A stretch of 64,000 nt of DNA. Origin: JACKCB01 sp964452775 (lineage in GTDB: Bacteria; Chloroflexota; Anaerolineae; Promineifilales; Promineifilaceae). Both the position numbers and the translations under genes were made by a program. The notes under the pieces were generated by a model. That model worked only from the letters and a program-made list of their open reading frames with translations, made no database searches and was not told the origin of the DNA. Positions 7,927-16,490 of this stretch are shown piece by piece (positions within the stretch are counted from its first letter, which is position 1; each line of letters opens with the position of its first letter). The stretch covers positions 5,533-69,532 of the forward strand of contig CAYVQP010000013.1 in assembly GCA_964452775.1 (NCBI GenBank), in the 5' to 3' direction.

Positions 7927-10900
7927 GTGGCATACAACAAGATCGGTTTTCTGGCTGCCGGCTCGGGCGGCAACCCCACCGGCATTGGCGATTACGTGCG
8001 CCGGCTGGATGCGGCCGGTATCCCGGCCATCGTGATGTGCAATGATGGGCTGGTAGGCATCGGGGACGCACTGGCTCTGATTGAGGCCGGTTCGCGAGTA
8101 CCACACGTCATGGCCTATCGTGTGGTAAAGAACGCGGCCGAGACCTATGCTGTACCGGATTACGGGCGGGAGCCGGCGATAGCGGCCCGGACACACTGGG
8201 ACAAGATCAAGGCGTTCTTCCCATCTCGCTTTGTGCAGCACCGCGACAAGATTTGGTTACTCCCTATCAACGAGGTTGACAAGAACCGCGCCGATTGGCT
8301 GGGCAGGTTCGGGGTGGAATTGGCGAAGATCGCCAACGGCGAGGGCTACAAGGTGGCGCTGTTCGGCTGGTCTACCGGCGAGCCGGAGCCGGAGCATTGG
8401 GAAACGCCGGGCATGTTGGATTACCTGCGTTATTGCGCGCAGCACCCTGATCAGGCAGCGGTTTGCCTGCACGAATACAGCCTGGACGCAAACAACATCA
8501 AGAACGCCGGCGGTCATCTAGTCGGGCGCTTCACCCAACTATTTACCGTGTGCGACCGGCATCACATTCGCCGGCCGCAGGTATTGATAGGCGAGTGGGG
8601 CTGGGGCGCGACCGATGCGCCGGATGTGGATAACGCGGTCCGGGACATTACCGAGATAGCCGCTTTGTATGCCCAATACCCGGAAGTATTAGGAGCCGGC
8701 ATCTGGTATCTCGGTCCAGGCTTTGGCGGCATTGCGCGCCGGATTCAGCCGTTGATACAGCCGGTTACGGAACTCACCCTTAGCCGGACATTTACCGGCC
8801 CGACCCCAACACCAGCGCCGAAGCCAACTCCGGAGCCGAAGCCAGTTCCGAAGCCGGAGCCAACCCCAACACCCTCCCCTGACCCGGCCGGCGGGGCGCA
8901 ACAGTACATTGTCGTCTCCGAGGCCGGCGCTTATATCCGTAATGAGGCCGGCGAGATAGTCGGGGCATTGCCCCAGGACACGAAATTCCTGGGCGCGCTT
9001 GATGCGTCGGGCGGCAGGTACGAGCTGCGGGGAACGGTGAGCGCATTGCCGTCCATCGTCCGGCCTGCGGTCGCCATTCCGGAGCCGGGACCGCGGCCGG
9101 TTCCGGTCCCTGACCCCATCCCCGAGCCGGCGGAGCCGGTGCTGGCGGTGGACGTGTCAGAGCATCAGGGAGTTGTTGACTGGGACCGGATGTGGGCCCA
9201 AGGTATTCGCGTGGCCTTTGTCCGCCTGGGAGACGGCTACGTAAAGCTGAGCGGGGCGCACTACGAAGACACTCGCTGGCGCGACAACTGGGCCGGCGCC
9301 GGCCGGGTGGGAATGAAGCGGGGTGCTTACTATTTTTTCCGCAACCAGGGCGATCCGAACTCGCAGGCGAACCATTTTATGAGCCTGTGGCGGCAGGCGC
9401 AGTGGGAGTTGCCGCCGGCCGGCGATTTCGAGGACCCACAAGCCGGGCCAGGGCCGGCCGCCCTGGGCGTGAAAATCCGGCAATTCCTGCTTGATATTGA
9501 GGAAACGGCCGGGCAAATCCCCTGGATATACACACGCAAGACGTGGTGGGATCCGCGTGTCGGCTTCGTCGAGTGGGCCGGCAGACATCCGTTATGGGTG
9601 GCCATGTACCCAAGTCCGAACAACGGTACGCCGCCGGCCGCCGGCATCGGGCCGGCCATCCCGACCGGCTGGGGCCGGTACAGCATGTGGCAGTGGTGCG
9701 GCGGGCCGCCGGGAGGCGCGCCGGGTATTGAGTACGGAGCGCAGAGCCAGGCGCTTGACCTCAACTGGTATTACCCCGGCGAATCCGTCGCCCCTCCCCT
9801 GCCGGCTCTGGATTTTGAGTATAGCATCTGGCCTACCACCGACATGAGGGTCAACCAGTATTTCGGGGAAAATCCGGCGAATTATGCCCGCTTCGGCTTG
9901 CCCGGCCATGACGGGGTGGACTTGGAAGCGCCGGCAGATACGCCTATTTTCGCCCCGGCCGGCGGCACAGTCACCGAATCGGCAAACAGCCCGGCCGGCT
10001 TCGGCCAGTACGTGGTCATAGATCACGGCAACGGCTACCGCACGTCCCTGGCCCACCTGAACCAGCAAGGAAAGGTCTCCGCAGGCTCAGTGGTGGTCGC
10101 CGGCGACGTGGTAGGAACCTCCGGCAACACCGGCAACAGCAGCGGCTATCACCTGCATGTGGCCTTGAGAAAGAAGGGGGCGCAGCTTCCGGGCTGGCCG
10201 GCGGGCTTGATTGACCCTTGGCCATACCTACAGCCGATTCAAGGGGCCAAGAAGCCGGGCGCGTTGTTCGGCCTGCACGCATCGGCAGACGGAAATCTGG
10301 CCGCCGGCGAGCTGCAGGCGTTCCAGACGGCGCGAATCGAGCTGGTGAAAGTGCTATCCAGCATGGGAGCGGACGACGTGTCCGCCCTGGCCGGCGCATT
10401 GCCTTCGGCGCAATTCATCATTCGCGCCTTCCTGTCGTTCGGGGACCGGCATGTTAGCCCGGCGCAGTTCTGTGATTGGACGCTGCCGGATGTAAAGCGG
10501 GCGCTGGAGCGGTTGGCTGGCCGGCGGGTATGGGTGGAGTTGCACAACGAGCCGAACCTGTACAGCGAGGGTATGGGGCGGTCCTGGCCGGACGGGATAG
10601 GTTTCGGCAATTGGCTCACAGAAGTGCTGACCACATATCGGCAGGAATTGCCGGGAGTGACGATGCTGTTCCCCGGCCTGTCGCCGGGCGGAACGGTGGG
10701 CGGCGTGCGACTGGACAGCAAGGCGTTCATTGAGCAGGCGCGGGGCGCTGTAACGCGCTGCGACGGGTTGGCCGTCCATACCTATTGGGCGACGAACTAC
10801 CCGATGCGCCTGGCCATGGATGTGATAGACGACGCGATCAGCCGGTTCCATACTCTGCCGATCTTCGTCACCGAAGCCAGCAACAACAAGGGCGGCGTCA

Positions 10901-11076
10901 CGCCGGCGCAGAAGGGCGCTGAGTACATCACGTTCTGGTGGGATCTGGGTCTCCGGCCGGCGGTCCGCGGAGTGACTTACTTCGTAGCCTCCGCCACACA
11001 CCGGGATTTCCAGGAAGAAGTGTGGGTGAACAAGGGCAGCAGCAACGGAATTGCGGAAGTTGTGAGGAATCGCTAA
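7927..11076 (+). CDS. Multi-domain lysin: GH-like barrel, SH3-like, GH25 muramidase, M23 endopeptidase, GH-like barrel
   Basis: 1049 residues, GTG start. Residues ~1-290 form a barrel with hydrolase-like INEV and IGEWGWG acid positions. A Pro/Lys/Glu linker (~291-320) and a small SH3-like domain (~321-378) follow. Residues ~405-620 are a GH25 lysozyme (DVSEHQG, GDFED catalytic acids, WQWCG). Residues ~640-770 are an M23/LytM zinc endopeptidase (GHDGVD and HLHV zinc ligands). Residues ~778-1049 are a GH5/GH39-like barrel with HNEPNL and FVTEAS, the usual acid/base and nucleophile positions. GH25 cuts glycan, M23 cuts cross-bridges; the two outer barrels may attack other wall polymers. No signal peptide is seen, so export would rely on the adjacent holins or the protein may be virion-borne. 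Confidence 0.85.
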   Translation: MAYNKIGFLAAGSGGNPTGIGDYVRRLDAAGIPAIVMCNDGLVGIGDALALIEAGSRVPHVMAYRVVKNAAETYAVPDYGREPAIAARTHWDKIKAFFPSRFVQHRDKIWLLPINEVDKNRADWLGRFGVELAKIANGEGYKVALFGWSTGEPEPEHWETPGMLDYLRYCAQHPDQAAVCLHEYSLDANNIKNAGGHLVGRFTQLFTVCDRHHIRRPQVLIGEWGWGATDAPDVDNAVRDITEIAALYAQYPEVLGAGIWYLGPGFGGIARRIQPLIQPVTELTLSRTFTGPTPTPAPKPTPEPKPVPKPEPTPTPSPDPAGGAQQYIVVSEAGAYIRNEAGEIVGALPQDTKFLGALDASGGRYELRGTVSALPSIVRPAVAIPEPGPRPVPVPDPIPEPAEPVLAVDVSEHQGVVDWDRMWAQGIRVAFVRLGDGYVKLSGAHYEDTRWRDNWAGAGRVGMKRGAYYFFRNQGDPNSQANHFMSLWRQAQWELPPAGDFEDPQAGPGPAALGVKIRQFLLDIEETAGQIPWIYTRKTWWDPRVGFVEWAGRHPLWVAMYPSPNNGTPPAAGIGPAIPTGWGRYSMWQWCGGPPGGAPGIEYGAQSQALDLNWYYPGESVAPPLPALDFEYSIWPTTDMRVNQYFGENPANYARFGLPGHDGVDLEAPADTPIFAPAGGTVTESANSPAGFGQYVVIDHGNGYRTSLAHLNQQGKVSAGSVVVAGDVVGTSGNTGNSSGYHLHVALRKKGAQLPGWPAGLIDPWPYLQPIQGAKKPGALFGLHASADGNLAAGELQAFQTARIELVKVLSSMGADDVSALAGALPSAQFIIRAFLSFGDRHVSPAQFCDWTLPDVKRALERLAGRRVWVELHNEPNLYSEGMGRSWPDGIGFGNWLTEVLTTYRQELPGVTMLFPGLSPGGTVGGVRLDSKAFIEQARGAVTRCDGLAVHTYWATNYPMRLAMDVIDDAISRFHTLPIFVTEASNNKGGVTPAQKGAEYITFWWDLGLRPAVRGVTYFVASATHRDFQEEVWVNKGSSNGIAEVVRNR

Positions 11077-11082
11077 CGGCTG

Positions 11083-11099
11083 GAAAAGAACGCCTTTTC
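11083..11099. other. AAAGNGCGCCTTT element, copy 2 (hairpin)
   Basis: GAAAAG and CTTTTC arms around AACGC in the spacer between lysin and holin genes, related to the elements at 7341 and 53102. Confidence 0.35.
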
Positions 11100-11121
11100 G
11101 AGCCTGTTTTAGGATAGAGCC

Positions 11122-11511
11122 ATGATGCAGTACCAGGACGATCAGGGTCAAAACGGTTTTCGGTTACTGATGGGGCAAATAATGGCGAATCAATCTGCCC
11201 AGTCTGCCCAGTTGGCAAGCGCGGCCGAACGGCTAACCAGGCTAGAGGAGCGCATGGCCACACTGATCAAGACCAGCGTGGCGAATGATGCACAACTGGC
11301 TTCGCTCAATGCCAAGATGGACGTAGTGATAAAGATCGATGAGCGTGTGTCCGCGCTCGAGGAGAGAGCCGATGCCGAAGACGATCAGACCCTGGAGTTG
11401 GAAAAGGAGTCCCAAAAGAATCGTTCGCTGGTACTCGTTGCTATCGTCGGCGGCGTGTTCGCGCTGCTGACGACGATCGTCAATGTTATATCTAGTTTCG
11501 CGTTGAGGTAA
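11122..11511 (+). CDS. XhlA-like holin/holin accessory protein
   Basis: 129 residues. A long coiled-coil (residues ~20-100: SAAERLTRLEERMATLI, DERVSALEERAD) is followed by one C-terminal membrane segment (SLVLVAIVGGVFALLTTIVNVISSFAL). This amphitropic layout is that of XhlA-type haemolysin/holin proteins. It lies directly after the lysin and before a second membrane protein, forming a lysis cassette. It would anchor to the inner membrane and take part in pore formation. Confidence 0.65.
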   Translation: MMQYQDDQGQNGFRLLMGQIMANQSAQSAQLASAAERLTRLEERMATLIKTSVANDAQLASLNAKMDVVIKIDERVSALEERADAEDDQTLELEKESQKNRSLVLVAIVGGVFALLTTIVNVISSFALR

Positions 11512-11519
11512 CTAAACTA

Positions 11520-12005
11520 ATGGAAATCAACTGGAACGCAATTGCACTAGTCATGCTCCCCCTGCTTCTGACCGCGGCCGGGGTGGGCCTGGGCGTCTGG
11601 CTGTTCCCCAGGCTGGCGCGCGAGAAGCAGGGCTATCCCTTTGAAGCTGAGGTGGAGGCCGCCCTGTTGCCGGTGGTTTTCCAGGGTATCCTGGCCGCCT
11701 ATCGCACCAGCGAGCGGGCGATGGATGAATTCGCTACCCGCATCCAGGGCGCTGATAAGAAGAATCTCGCCGACACTATCTATAACCTGATCCCGGATGT
11801 GATCGTCGTGCAGGGCAAAGCCGTGCCGGTGGGCATCGTTAAGAGCCTTGTCACCAAAGAGCGCTTCCAGGAGATCGTGCAGACCGTGTTTAGCGAATTT
11901 GACGAGCAATACACGGCGCACTCGGAACGCTGGGATCGCCTGTTCGATGAATGGGTGCTAAGCAACACACCACCTTCACAGCCGAAGCAATTCCAGGAAA
12001 ACTAA
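11520..12005 (+). CDS. LL-H-type holin-like protein
   Basis: 161 residues with one N-terminal membrane segment (ALVMLPLLLTAAGVGLGVWLF), then a long soluble helical region. The layout resembles phage LL-H holins (single N-terminal TM with cytoplasmic helices). It is last in the lysis operon, nine bases after the coiled-coil holin gene and immediately before a strong terminator. Family assignment is by layout and place, not by a diagnostic motif. Confidence 0.55.
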   Translation: MEINWNAIALVMLPLLLTAAGVGLGVWLFPRLAREKQGYPFEAEVEAALLPVVFQGILAAYRTSERAMDEFATRIQGADKKNLADTIYNLIPDVIVVQGKAVPVGIVKSLVTKERFQEIVQTVFSEFDEQYTAHSERWDRLFDEWVLSNTPPSQPKQFQEN

Positions 12006-12030
12006 CCCCTTCCTTCAGTCCCCCCTCCCC

Positions 12031-12072
12031 AGCCCCCGCCGGCGCTGCCTCCAGCCGGCGGGGGCTATTTTT
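12031..12072 (+). terminator. Rho-independent terminator of the late/lysis operon
   Basis: A perfect 13-bp stem (AGCCCCCGCCGGC with GCCGGCGGGGGCT), 10-base loop, followed by ATTTTTATT. It closes the long structural-lysis transcription unit. Confidence 0.9.
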
Positions 12073-12119
12073 ATTCCCCGGAGCCAATGTGACGCATTTC
12101 CCCCACCTCTAACCCCAAA

Positions 12120-12163
12120 TGCTAGGCTAAACGCTTGACGATGGCATAACCATATGGTATAAT
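12120..12163 (+). promoter_or_regulatory. Promoter P1 (shared family)
   Basis: -35 TTGACG at 12135-12140, 17-bp spacer ending CATATGG, -10 TATAAT at 12158-12163. TAAC and TATGG in the spacer match other promoters here, and TGCTAG at 12120 lies 15 bp before the -35 as in P2 and P3. A dyad-motif half (CATTTCCCCCAC) lies at 12098-12109. It drives the zinc-ribbon gene at 12196. Confidence 0.85.
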
Positions 12164-12195
12164 GATTACGAATCAATTCAACAACGGAGGTTAGC

Positions 12196-12702
12196 ATGAC
12201 CGAAACCATTGTGTGCAGCCATTGCAAGAAGGAAAAGGCTTTGAATGCCTTCTCGCGCTCGAAGGCCGGCAAATACGGCCGGCATCATATGTGCCGGATA
12301 TGCCTGAGCGACGCACAGGCGGAATATCAGGCCAAGACGCGGGAGCACAATCTCGCGCACGGCCCGCTGACAGAGGGGACGCGGCTTTGCACCGACTGCA
12401 AGCAGACGAAGCCGATCACCGGCTTCCCGGTTGTGCTGGCCCGCAAGGGCGGCCGCGGTAGCCGCTGCTTGCAATGTGCCGCAGAAAGGCAGGCTGCGCA
12501 GCGCGAGAGAAATCGGCAACAGTCGTCTACACGCGGCCCGGTGATGGCCGGAACGAAGAAATGCGCTCGCTGCGAACAGGTAAAGCCGGTGACGGCTTTT
12601 CCGGCCAACGCGAGCATGAGTGGCGGGCGCCGGCCCGTCTGCGCGCAATGTTACCGCGAGCAGCAACACGAATACTATCTGGCCCGGAAGGGTCAGAGGT
12701 GA
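12196..12702 (+). CDS. Triple CxxC zinc-ribbon protein
   Basis: 168 residues with SD GGAGG. Three tandem modules, near residues 7-35, 61-92 and 121-152, share CxxC-x-x-x-K-xxx-F followed ~18-22 residues later by CxxC (CSHCKKEKALNAF/CRIC, CTDCKQTKPITGF/CLQC, CARCEQVKPVTAF/CAQC). The same module precedes an HNH nuclease in the gene at 46385, so this may be a nucleic-acid-binding relative lacking the nuclease. It is first in a three-gene unit under promoter P1. Function unknown. Confidence 0.65.
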   Translation: MTETIVCSHCKKEKALNAFSRSKAGKYGRHHMCRICLSDAQAEYQAKTREHNLAHGPLTEGTRLCTDCKQTKPITGFPVVLARKGGRGSRCLQCAAERQAAQRERNRQQSSTRGPVMAGTKKCARCEQVKPVTAFPANASMSGGRRPVCAQCYREQQHEYYLARKGQR

Positions 12703-12711
12703 GGCCCGATA

Positions 12712-13278
12712 ATGGAAGCGGAAGTGTTCCCGAGTATAAACACGGTAACAGAGGCTCTTCAGGCCATCAACAACCAGACATATGGTCTTGATGTGTCTGA
12801 GAAGCCGCTTATGCTGAATCACTGGATCGGAAACGGTCACACATCCGATCCCAGTGAGCATGACCAGGTAAAGCGAGCGGGGCTGAAGCCCAAAACGTGT
12901 CGTCCCTGGATGAGTCGGCTTTTAGCCGGCCGGCCGGCTGAAGGCATTTGGTTCTGGTCCCAGGGCCAACAACCTAGCAGCAACTGGATGTGGGACCCGA
13001 TGCTGGTCTCAGTAAGGGTGGTCGATCTTGATAAAACCAAGCTCTTTGCATTCCCGGCGCAGGCTGCCGCTCTCGCTTTCGAGTTGTGGGTACTGGGCGC
13101 CAGCTATGGCCAAGAGGAACTGGATAAGGACGAATACCGCCTATGGATGGAAGTGTTGCCCCAGGTGGAGGCGGTGAATTATGATGAATACACCGGCAAG
13201 TTCCTAGCCGAGTGGATTTATATCGGTGATATTGCGCCGGGGGACATTCAGGTAGTCAACGATGATGCAAAAGGCTGA
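12712..13278 (+). CDS. Hypothetical protein
   Basis: 188 residues in the same operon as the zinc-ribbon gene, ten bases downstream; the stop overlaps the next gene by 17 bases. Notable are a Trp-rich segment (EGIWFWSQGQQPSSNWMWDPM, residues ~75-95) and an acidic C-terminal half. Soluble, no membrane segment. No family recognised. Confidence 0.55.
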   Translation: MEAEVFPSINTVTEALQAINNQTYGLDVSEKPLMLNHWIGNGHTSDPSEHDQVKRAGLKPKTCRPWMSRLLAGRPAEGIWFWSQGQQPSSNWMWDPMLVSVRVVDLDKTKLFAFPAQAAALAFELWVLGASYGQEELDKDEYRLWMEVLPQVEAVNYDEYTGKFLAEWIYIGDIAPGDIQVVNDDAKG

Positions 13279-14020
13279 GCACATCATTGGACTCCTGCCC
13301 CTGGAATTATCCCGGCCGGCGGAGCACGCTGCCGCTGTACGGGTTCGTTATCAGGCCATCCTCCGGGCCGGGTTTTTGCAGCCCCGCTCGCAGTCCCGTA
13401 CCGTGCAAGATACCGGCTCTAGCTTCGCTCTCGACCATCTGGCGGGAGACACTGGCTACATCTTCCTATCTGTTGGTCCACGCTATCGAAGCTTGCGGCC
13501 GCCGGAAGTCTGCTACGGGTTCGCCTTTGATGCCGAGCAGCTAATCCGCGACTACGGCGCGCTCGTAGGGCCTGATTTGCTTCAGGATTACGAGGATGCA
13601 CTTGACGAGATCATCGGCGATCTCGACGAGGAGCTTGGGCCGCTTGCGCCCATTACCGAAGAGGAACTCCACAAACAGGCGGCTATTCTCGGTATGGACA
13701 CCGGCGATACAGAATTAATGGCTTACCTCCAAGTCGCGTCTACCAGCCGACGCCACGATCTGGAGACGGCGATTAAAGATGGTGACATGGGCGAGCCTGG
13801 CGCAGAGGAAGCGGTGGCCCGCTTCCGGATGGCGGCGGCTGCAATCCAGGCCGAGAAGCGATTTGCCGGACGGGATGCACTGGCGCGGCTTGCGCCGGGA
13901 ATGGAAATCCTGGTCCCTTGCTCCTTACCGCTTTCGCTGGCCCTATACACGATTGAGGCCGGACAGGAGACGCCTCGTGTGTGGCCTGACGCTCTCGCTG
14001 ATTCGCCCCCGGTAACTTAA
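13262..14020 (+). CDS. Hypothetical protein
   Basis: 252 residues, coupled to the upstream gene by overlap. The N-terminal ~110 residues carry a possible beta domain (GDTGYIFLSVGPRYRS, VCYGFAFDAEQLIRDYG); a long acidic helical stretch follows (residues 115-200). The C-terminus has AGMEIL-like LAPGMEILVPCSLPL. The start is ATG 13262. Together with the preceding gene it could form a two-gene functional unit; no known family recognised. Confidence 0.55.
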   Translation: MMQKAEHIIGLLPLELSRPAEHAAAVRVRYQAILRAGFLQPRSQSRTVQDTGSSFALDHLAGDTGYIFLSVGPRYRSLRPPEVCYGFAFDAEQLIRDYGALVGPDLLQDYEDALDEIIGDLDEELGPLAPITEEELHKQAAILGMDTGDTELMAYLQVASTSRRHDLETAIKDGDMGEPGAEEAVARFRMAAAAIQAEKRFAGRDALARLAPGMEILVPCSLPLSLALYTIEAGQETPRVWPDALADSPPVT

Positions 14021-14045
14021 TTCAGTGTAATTCCCCCACCTTTGA

Positions 14046-14080
14046 AGGCCCCGGCTACGCCCAACCAGGGCCTCTTTTTT
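14046..14080 (+). terminator. Probable rho-independent terminator
   Basis: AGGCCC at 14046 pairs with GGGCCT at 14068, followed by CTTTTTT. It separates the plus-strand operon from the convergent lipoprotein gene. Confidence 0.6.
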
Positions 14081-14200
14081 AGCTTCAAAACAGCCCCAAA
14101 TTTGAGCGGGACCGCCAACCCCATTCCCAACCCCATCCCTCGAAAAAAAACCCCAATTTGCCGCCGTTCTCTACGTCTCCGGCGCTTTCTGCCGGCCGTT

Positions 14201-14666
14201 CTAATTGAACAGGGCGGCCAGCGCGTCGGCGTACTCTTGCGCCTGCGCGGGAGTGATGCGACGCGACAGGCGCAGCAACACATACCCTTCCACGAAATCA
14301 TATTCCGCCAGCACGGACACCCCCTGCCCCAGCGCATGGATATACTGAGCGCGCGCTTCGGCTGCCTGGGCGTCGGCAAACACCTCAATCGATCCGCCGT
14401 CCTGAGTGCTCACGGATTCATCATCCTCGACGGACAGGCGGGTATCGCGGAAGTTCACCTTGCTTATGTACTGGCCGGGCCGGCCCAGCAAATCGTTCGG
14501 ATCGGTTTCGGCCGTGAACGTGATCGTATCGCCGATAGGTAGATTCGCCTGGGCCAGGGCGTTCAGGACCTCCTCAGCCGTCATCGGCTGTGATGCGCTA
14601 CCCTGACAGGCGACAAGGGCGAGCAAAGCGAATAGGGCAAAGAACACTACGAAATATTTGGACATG
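14201..14666 (-). CDS. Small lipoprotein
   Basis: 155 residues from the ATG at 14666, chosen because AAGGAG lies just upstream and because a signal sequence begins there (MSKYFVVFFALFALLALVAC). The LVAC lipobox predicts lipidation at Cys and attachment to the outer face of the membrane. The mature part is a compact acidic domain (PMTAEEVLNALAQANLP...ALAALFN) with a repeated helical AEEV/AQEYADAL style. Phage-borne lipoproteins often act in superinfection exclusion; here this is only inference. Opposite strand to its neighbours, so likely expressed separately (for example from a prophage). Confidence 0.7.
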
Positions 14667-14840
14667 CCGAGCTCCTTCCAATGCGGGCTGAAACGACAAA
14701 GATGATAGATAGGAGCGCCGGCGCTGTCAAGAACCGGCGCTGTAAGCCGTTCTAAGCGAAGATTCTGCCGGGGTTCGCCCCCGCCCGACCCTAATCTTGC
14801 CGTTGTGCACCACCCTGTTTTAGTGAAGTATTTTATGCAC

Positions 14841-14890
14841 ATTATAACCTAAGACTTTAGTATTGCGTTTAGTTCAAAATATGCTATAGT
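14841..14890. promoter_or_regulatory. Divergent promoter region for parA (and possibly the lipoprotein)
   Basis: Rightward: TTGCGT at 14863-14868, 16-bp spacer, TATAGT at 14885-14890, 50 bases before parA. Leftward: TATAAT on the minus strand at 14846-14841, without a good -35. The stretch is markedly AT-rich relative to the genome. Confidence 0.5.
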
Positions 14891-14941
14891 GTCCATTGAC
14901 GGCCGGCGATACGCGCCGGCGGGCGATTGTGTGAGGGAACT

Positions 14942-15781
14942 ATGGCGGTATACGCAGTAGCAAACCGCAAAGGCGGAGTGGGCAAGACCACGACCGCGGT
15001 AACGCTGGCGCACGGCATGGCCATGCGCTTTGCGGAAGCCGGAGCCGGCAACGTGTTGCTGGTTGATCTGGACCCGCAGGGCAACGTAGCGACTTGCCTG
15101 GGCATCATGCAAGAGCAGGAAAACACGTTGGCGGAGCTGCTTAACGACGAGGCGACTTTGCGCGACTGCATCATCCCCACCGGCCGGGAGAGGCTTTACC
15201 TGTTGCCGGCGGACGACCGGCTCGCCGAAGCCAAGACGCAGATGATCAGCCGCTCCGTTACCGAGGCCGTAACCGGCTGGTTTCAGGGCAAGCCCACGCC
15301 GGCATCGGCCAACCGCCCGGACCTGATCCTGACTGAGCGCATGAGTGCGGCGCGGCAGGCGTTCGACGTGATCATCATCGATTGTCCCCCGAGCATGGAT
15401 GTGTTGACGAAGGGAGTCTACCATTTTGCGGACGTGGCCATCGTGCCTATCCGCACCGACTTCCTCAGCGCTCAGGGCGCGGCCCGGCACATAGAGAACA
15501 TCCTGCAAGCGCAAGACGAAGGGGTAGACATCAGCATAGGTTTGGTTGTGCCCACATTCTTGGACAGCCGGCGTAATTTGGATCGCTGGGTGCTCGACTC
15601 CATTCACTCGTATTACGGCAAAGAGCTGGTCGCCCATCCCATCCCACGTAGTGTGCGCCTGGCCGAATCAACGTCGCACGGCCAGACTATCTTCGAGTAC
15701 ATGCCGGACAGCCCACCGGCGCTGGCCTACATGAGCGTGCTGACCAGCATGGCACAGTTGCAGAGCAGGCTTAGCAAATGA
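14942..15781 (+). CDS. parA: ParA partition ATPase
   Basis: 279 residues. The ATG at 14942 is preferred over GTG 14927 because the conserved fold begins MAVYAVANRKGGVGKTTT. It shows the deviant Walker A of ParA/MinD ATPases (KGGVGKTT, residues 10-17), the DLDPQGN box (~43-49) and IIIDCPPS (~145-152). ParA moves plasmid or prophage copies over the nucleoid with a DNA-bound partner. Its stop overlaps the start of the ribbon-helix-helix gene (ATGA), the standard par operon arrangement. In a phage without integrase this suggests episomal maintenance. Confidence 0.9.
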   Translation: MAVYAVANRKGGVGKTTTAVTLAHGMAMRFAEAGAGNVLLVDLDPQGNVATCLGIMQEQENTLAELLNDEATLRDCIIPTGRERLYLLPADDRLAEAKTQMISRSVTEAVTGWFQGKPTPASANRPDLILTERMSAARQAFDVIIIDCPPSMDVLTKGVYHFADVAIVPIRTDFLSAQGAARHIENILQAQDEGVDISIGLVVPTFLDSRRNLDRWVLDSIHSYYGKELVAHPIPRSVRLAESTSHGQTIFEYMPDSPPALAYMSVLTSMAQLQSRLSK

Positions 15782-16212
15782 GCACAGGAGACCGGCAGGG
15801 GCCAGACGACCCGCTGAAGGCGCTGGAAGATGTCAGGCGGGAAGCGGCCGGCAAGAAGAAGCGCACCCCCAGCCTGCCGGACCGTGAGCTGTTCCCGGCC
15901 ATCTCTCCGTCCGCGCGGAAAACGCGCCCGACCGTCCCACGCCAGGCCGTTCACGAGGCCGTCCGGCCGGAAAGCCCCGGTATGCGCGCCGGCCAATACG
16001 TGCGGGAGAACATCACCCTAACCGAGGCGCAGAAGCGGTACATCCGCGATGTGGTCGCCAAGGAGCTTGACGTTTCGGCGCTGGAAGCGTACCGCTGGCT
16101 CATTGACCTGGGCCTTCAGGCATACGAAGCCGGCTCCCGGCCGGAGACCGAGATCGTGAGCACCATCACCCGCTCGCGGGCCAAGAAAGGACACTGGTCC
16201 AGCCAGGAGTAG
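15778..16212 (+). CDS. Ribbon-helix-helix ParB-type centromere-binding partner
   Basis: 144 residues. The N-terminal ~75 residues are basic and Pro-rich (likely disordered and ParA-interacting). The C-terminal part (YVRENITLTEAQKRYIRDVVAKELDVSALEAYRWLIDLGLQAYEAG) has the strand-helix-helix pattern of RHH/CopG-like DNA-binding dimers. Translationally coupled to parA. Small RHH partners replace ParB in type Ib partition systems and bind direct repeats near the operon; the repeated boxes at 17854-18010 are candidates. Role inferred from fold and operon. Confidence 0.65.
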   Translation: MSTGDRQGPDDPLKALEDVRREAAGKKKRTPSLPDRELFPAISPSARKTRPTVPRQAVHEAVRPESPGMRAGQYVRENITLTEAQKRYIRDVVAKELDVSALEAYRWLIDLGLQAYEAGSRPETEIVSTITRSRAKKGHWSSQE

Positions 16213-16242
16213 GAGTAATTGTAACGATGTACGGAGGCCACC

Positions 16243-16467
16243 ATGACAGATCATTTGGCGTTGCAAAACAGTGTTCCTCAGAGGAGGACGACTAACCCAT
16301 CGAGAGACTTCGCCAGAATGTGCCGCTTCTCGCACAATCTGTGTGAAGTACTGGATCGCGATCTGGAAGGCAGCCGGATGCGCGATACCCTGCGCGGATT
16401 CGAGAGTTACCTGGTTCTGGCCACTATCGAAGCGCTTGGGTTGGAAACGTTCTTGCTGGAGGATTGA
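16243..16467 (+). CDS. Small hypothetical protein
   Basis: 74 residues with a strong SD (GGAGG) seven bases before the ATG. Helical C-terminal half (SRMRDTLRGFESYLVLATIEALGLETFLLED). It follows the partition operon and precedes a membrane protein. No family recognised. Confidence 0.55.
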   Translation: MTDHLALQNSVPQRRTTNPSRDFARMCRFSHNLCEVLDRDLEGSRMRDTLRGFESYLVLATIEALGLETFLLED

Positions 16468-16490
16468 CATCGCCCCTGGAGGCGCGACAA

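Noticed and set aside
14927..14941. GTG start of parA
   Set aside because: The conserved ParA N-terminus begins at ATG 14942 and the five extra residues match nothing.
16464..16490. TTG start for the two-TM protein
   Set aside because: The SD would be one base from the start; GTG 16491 has a well-spaced GGAGG.
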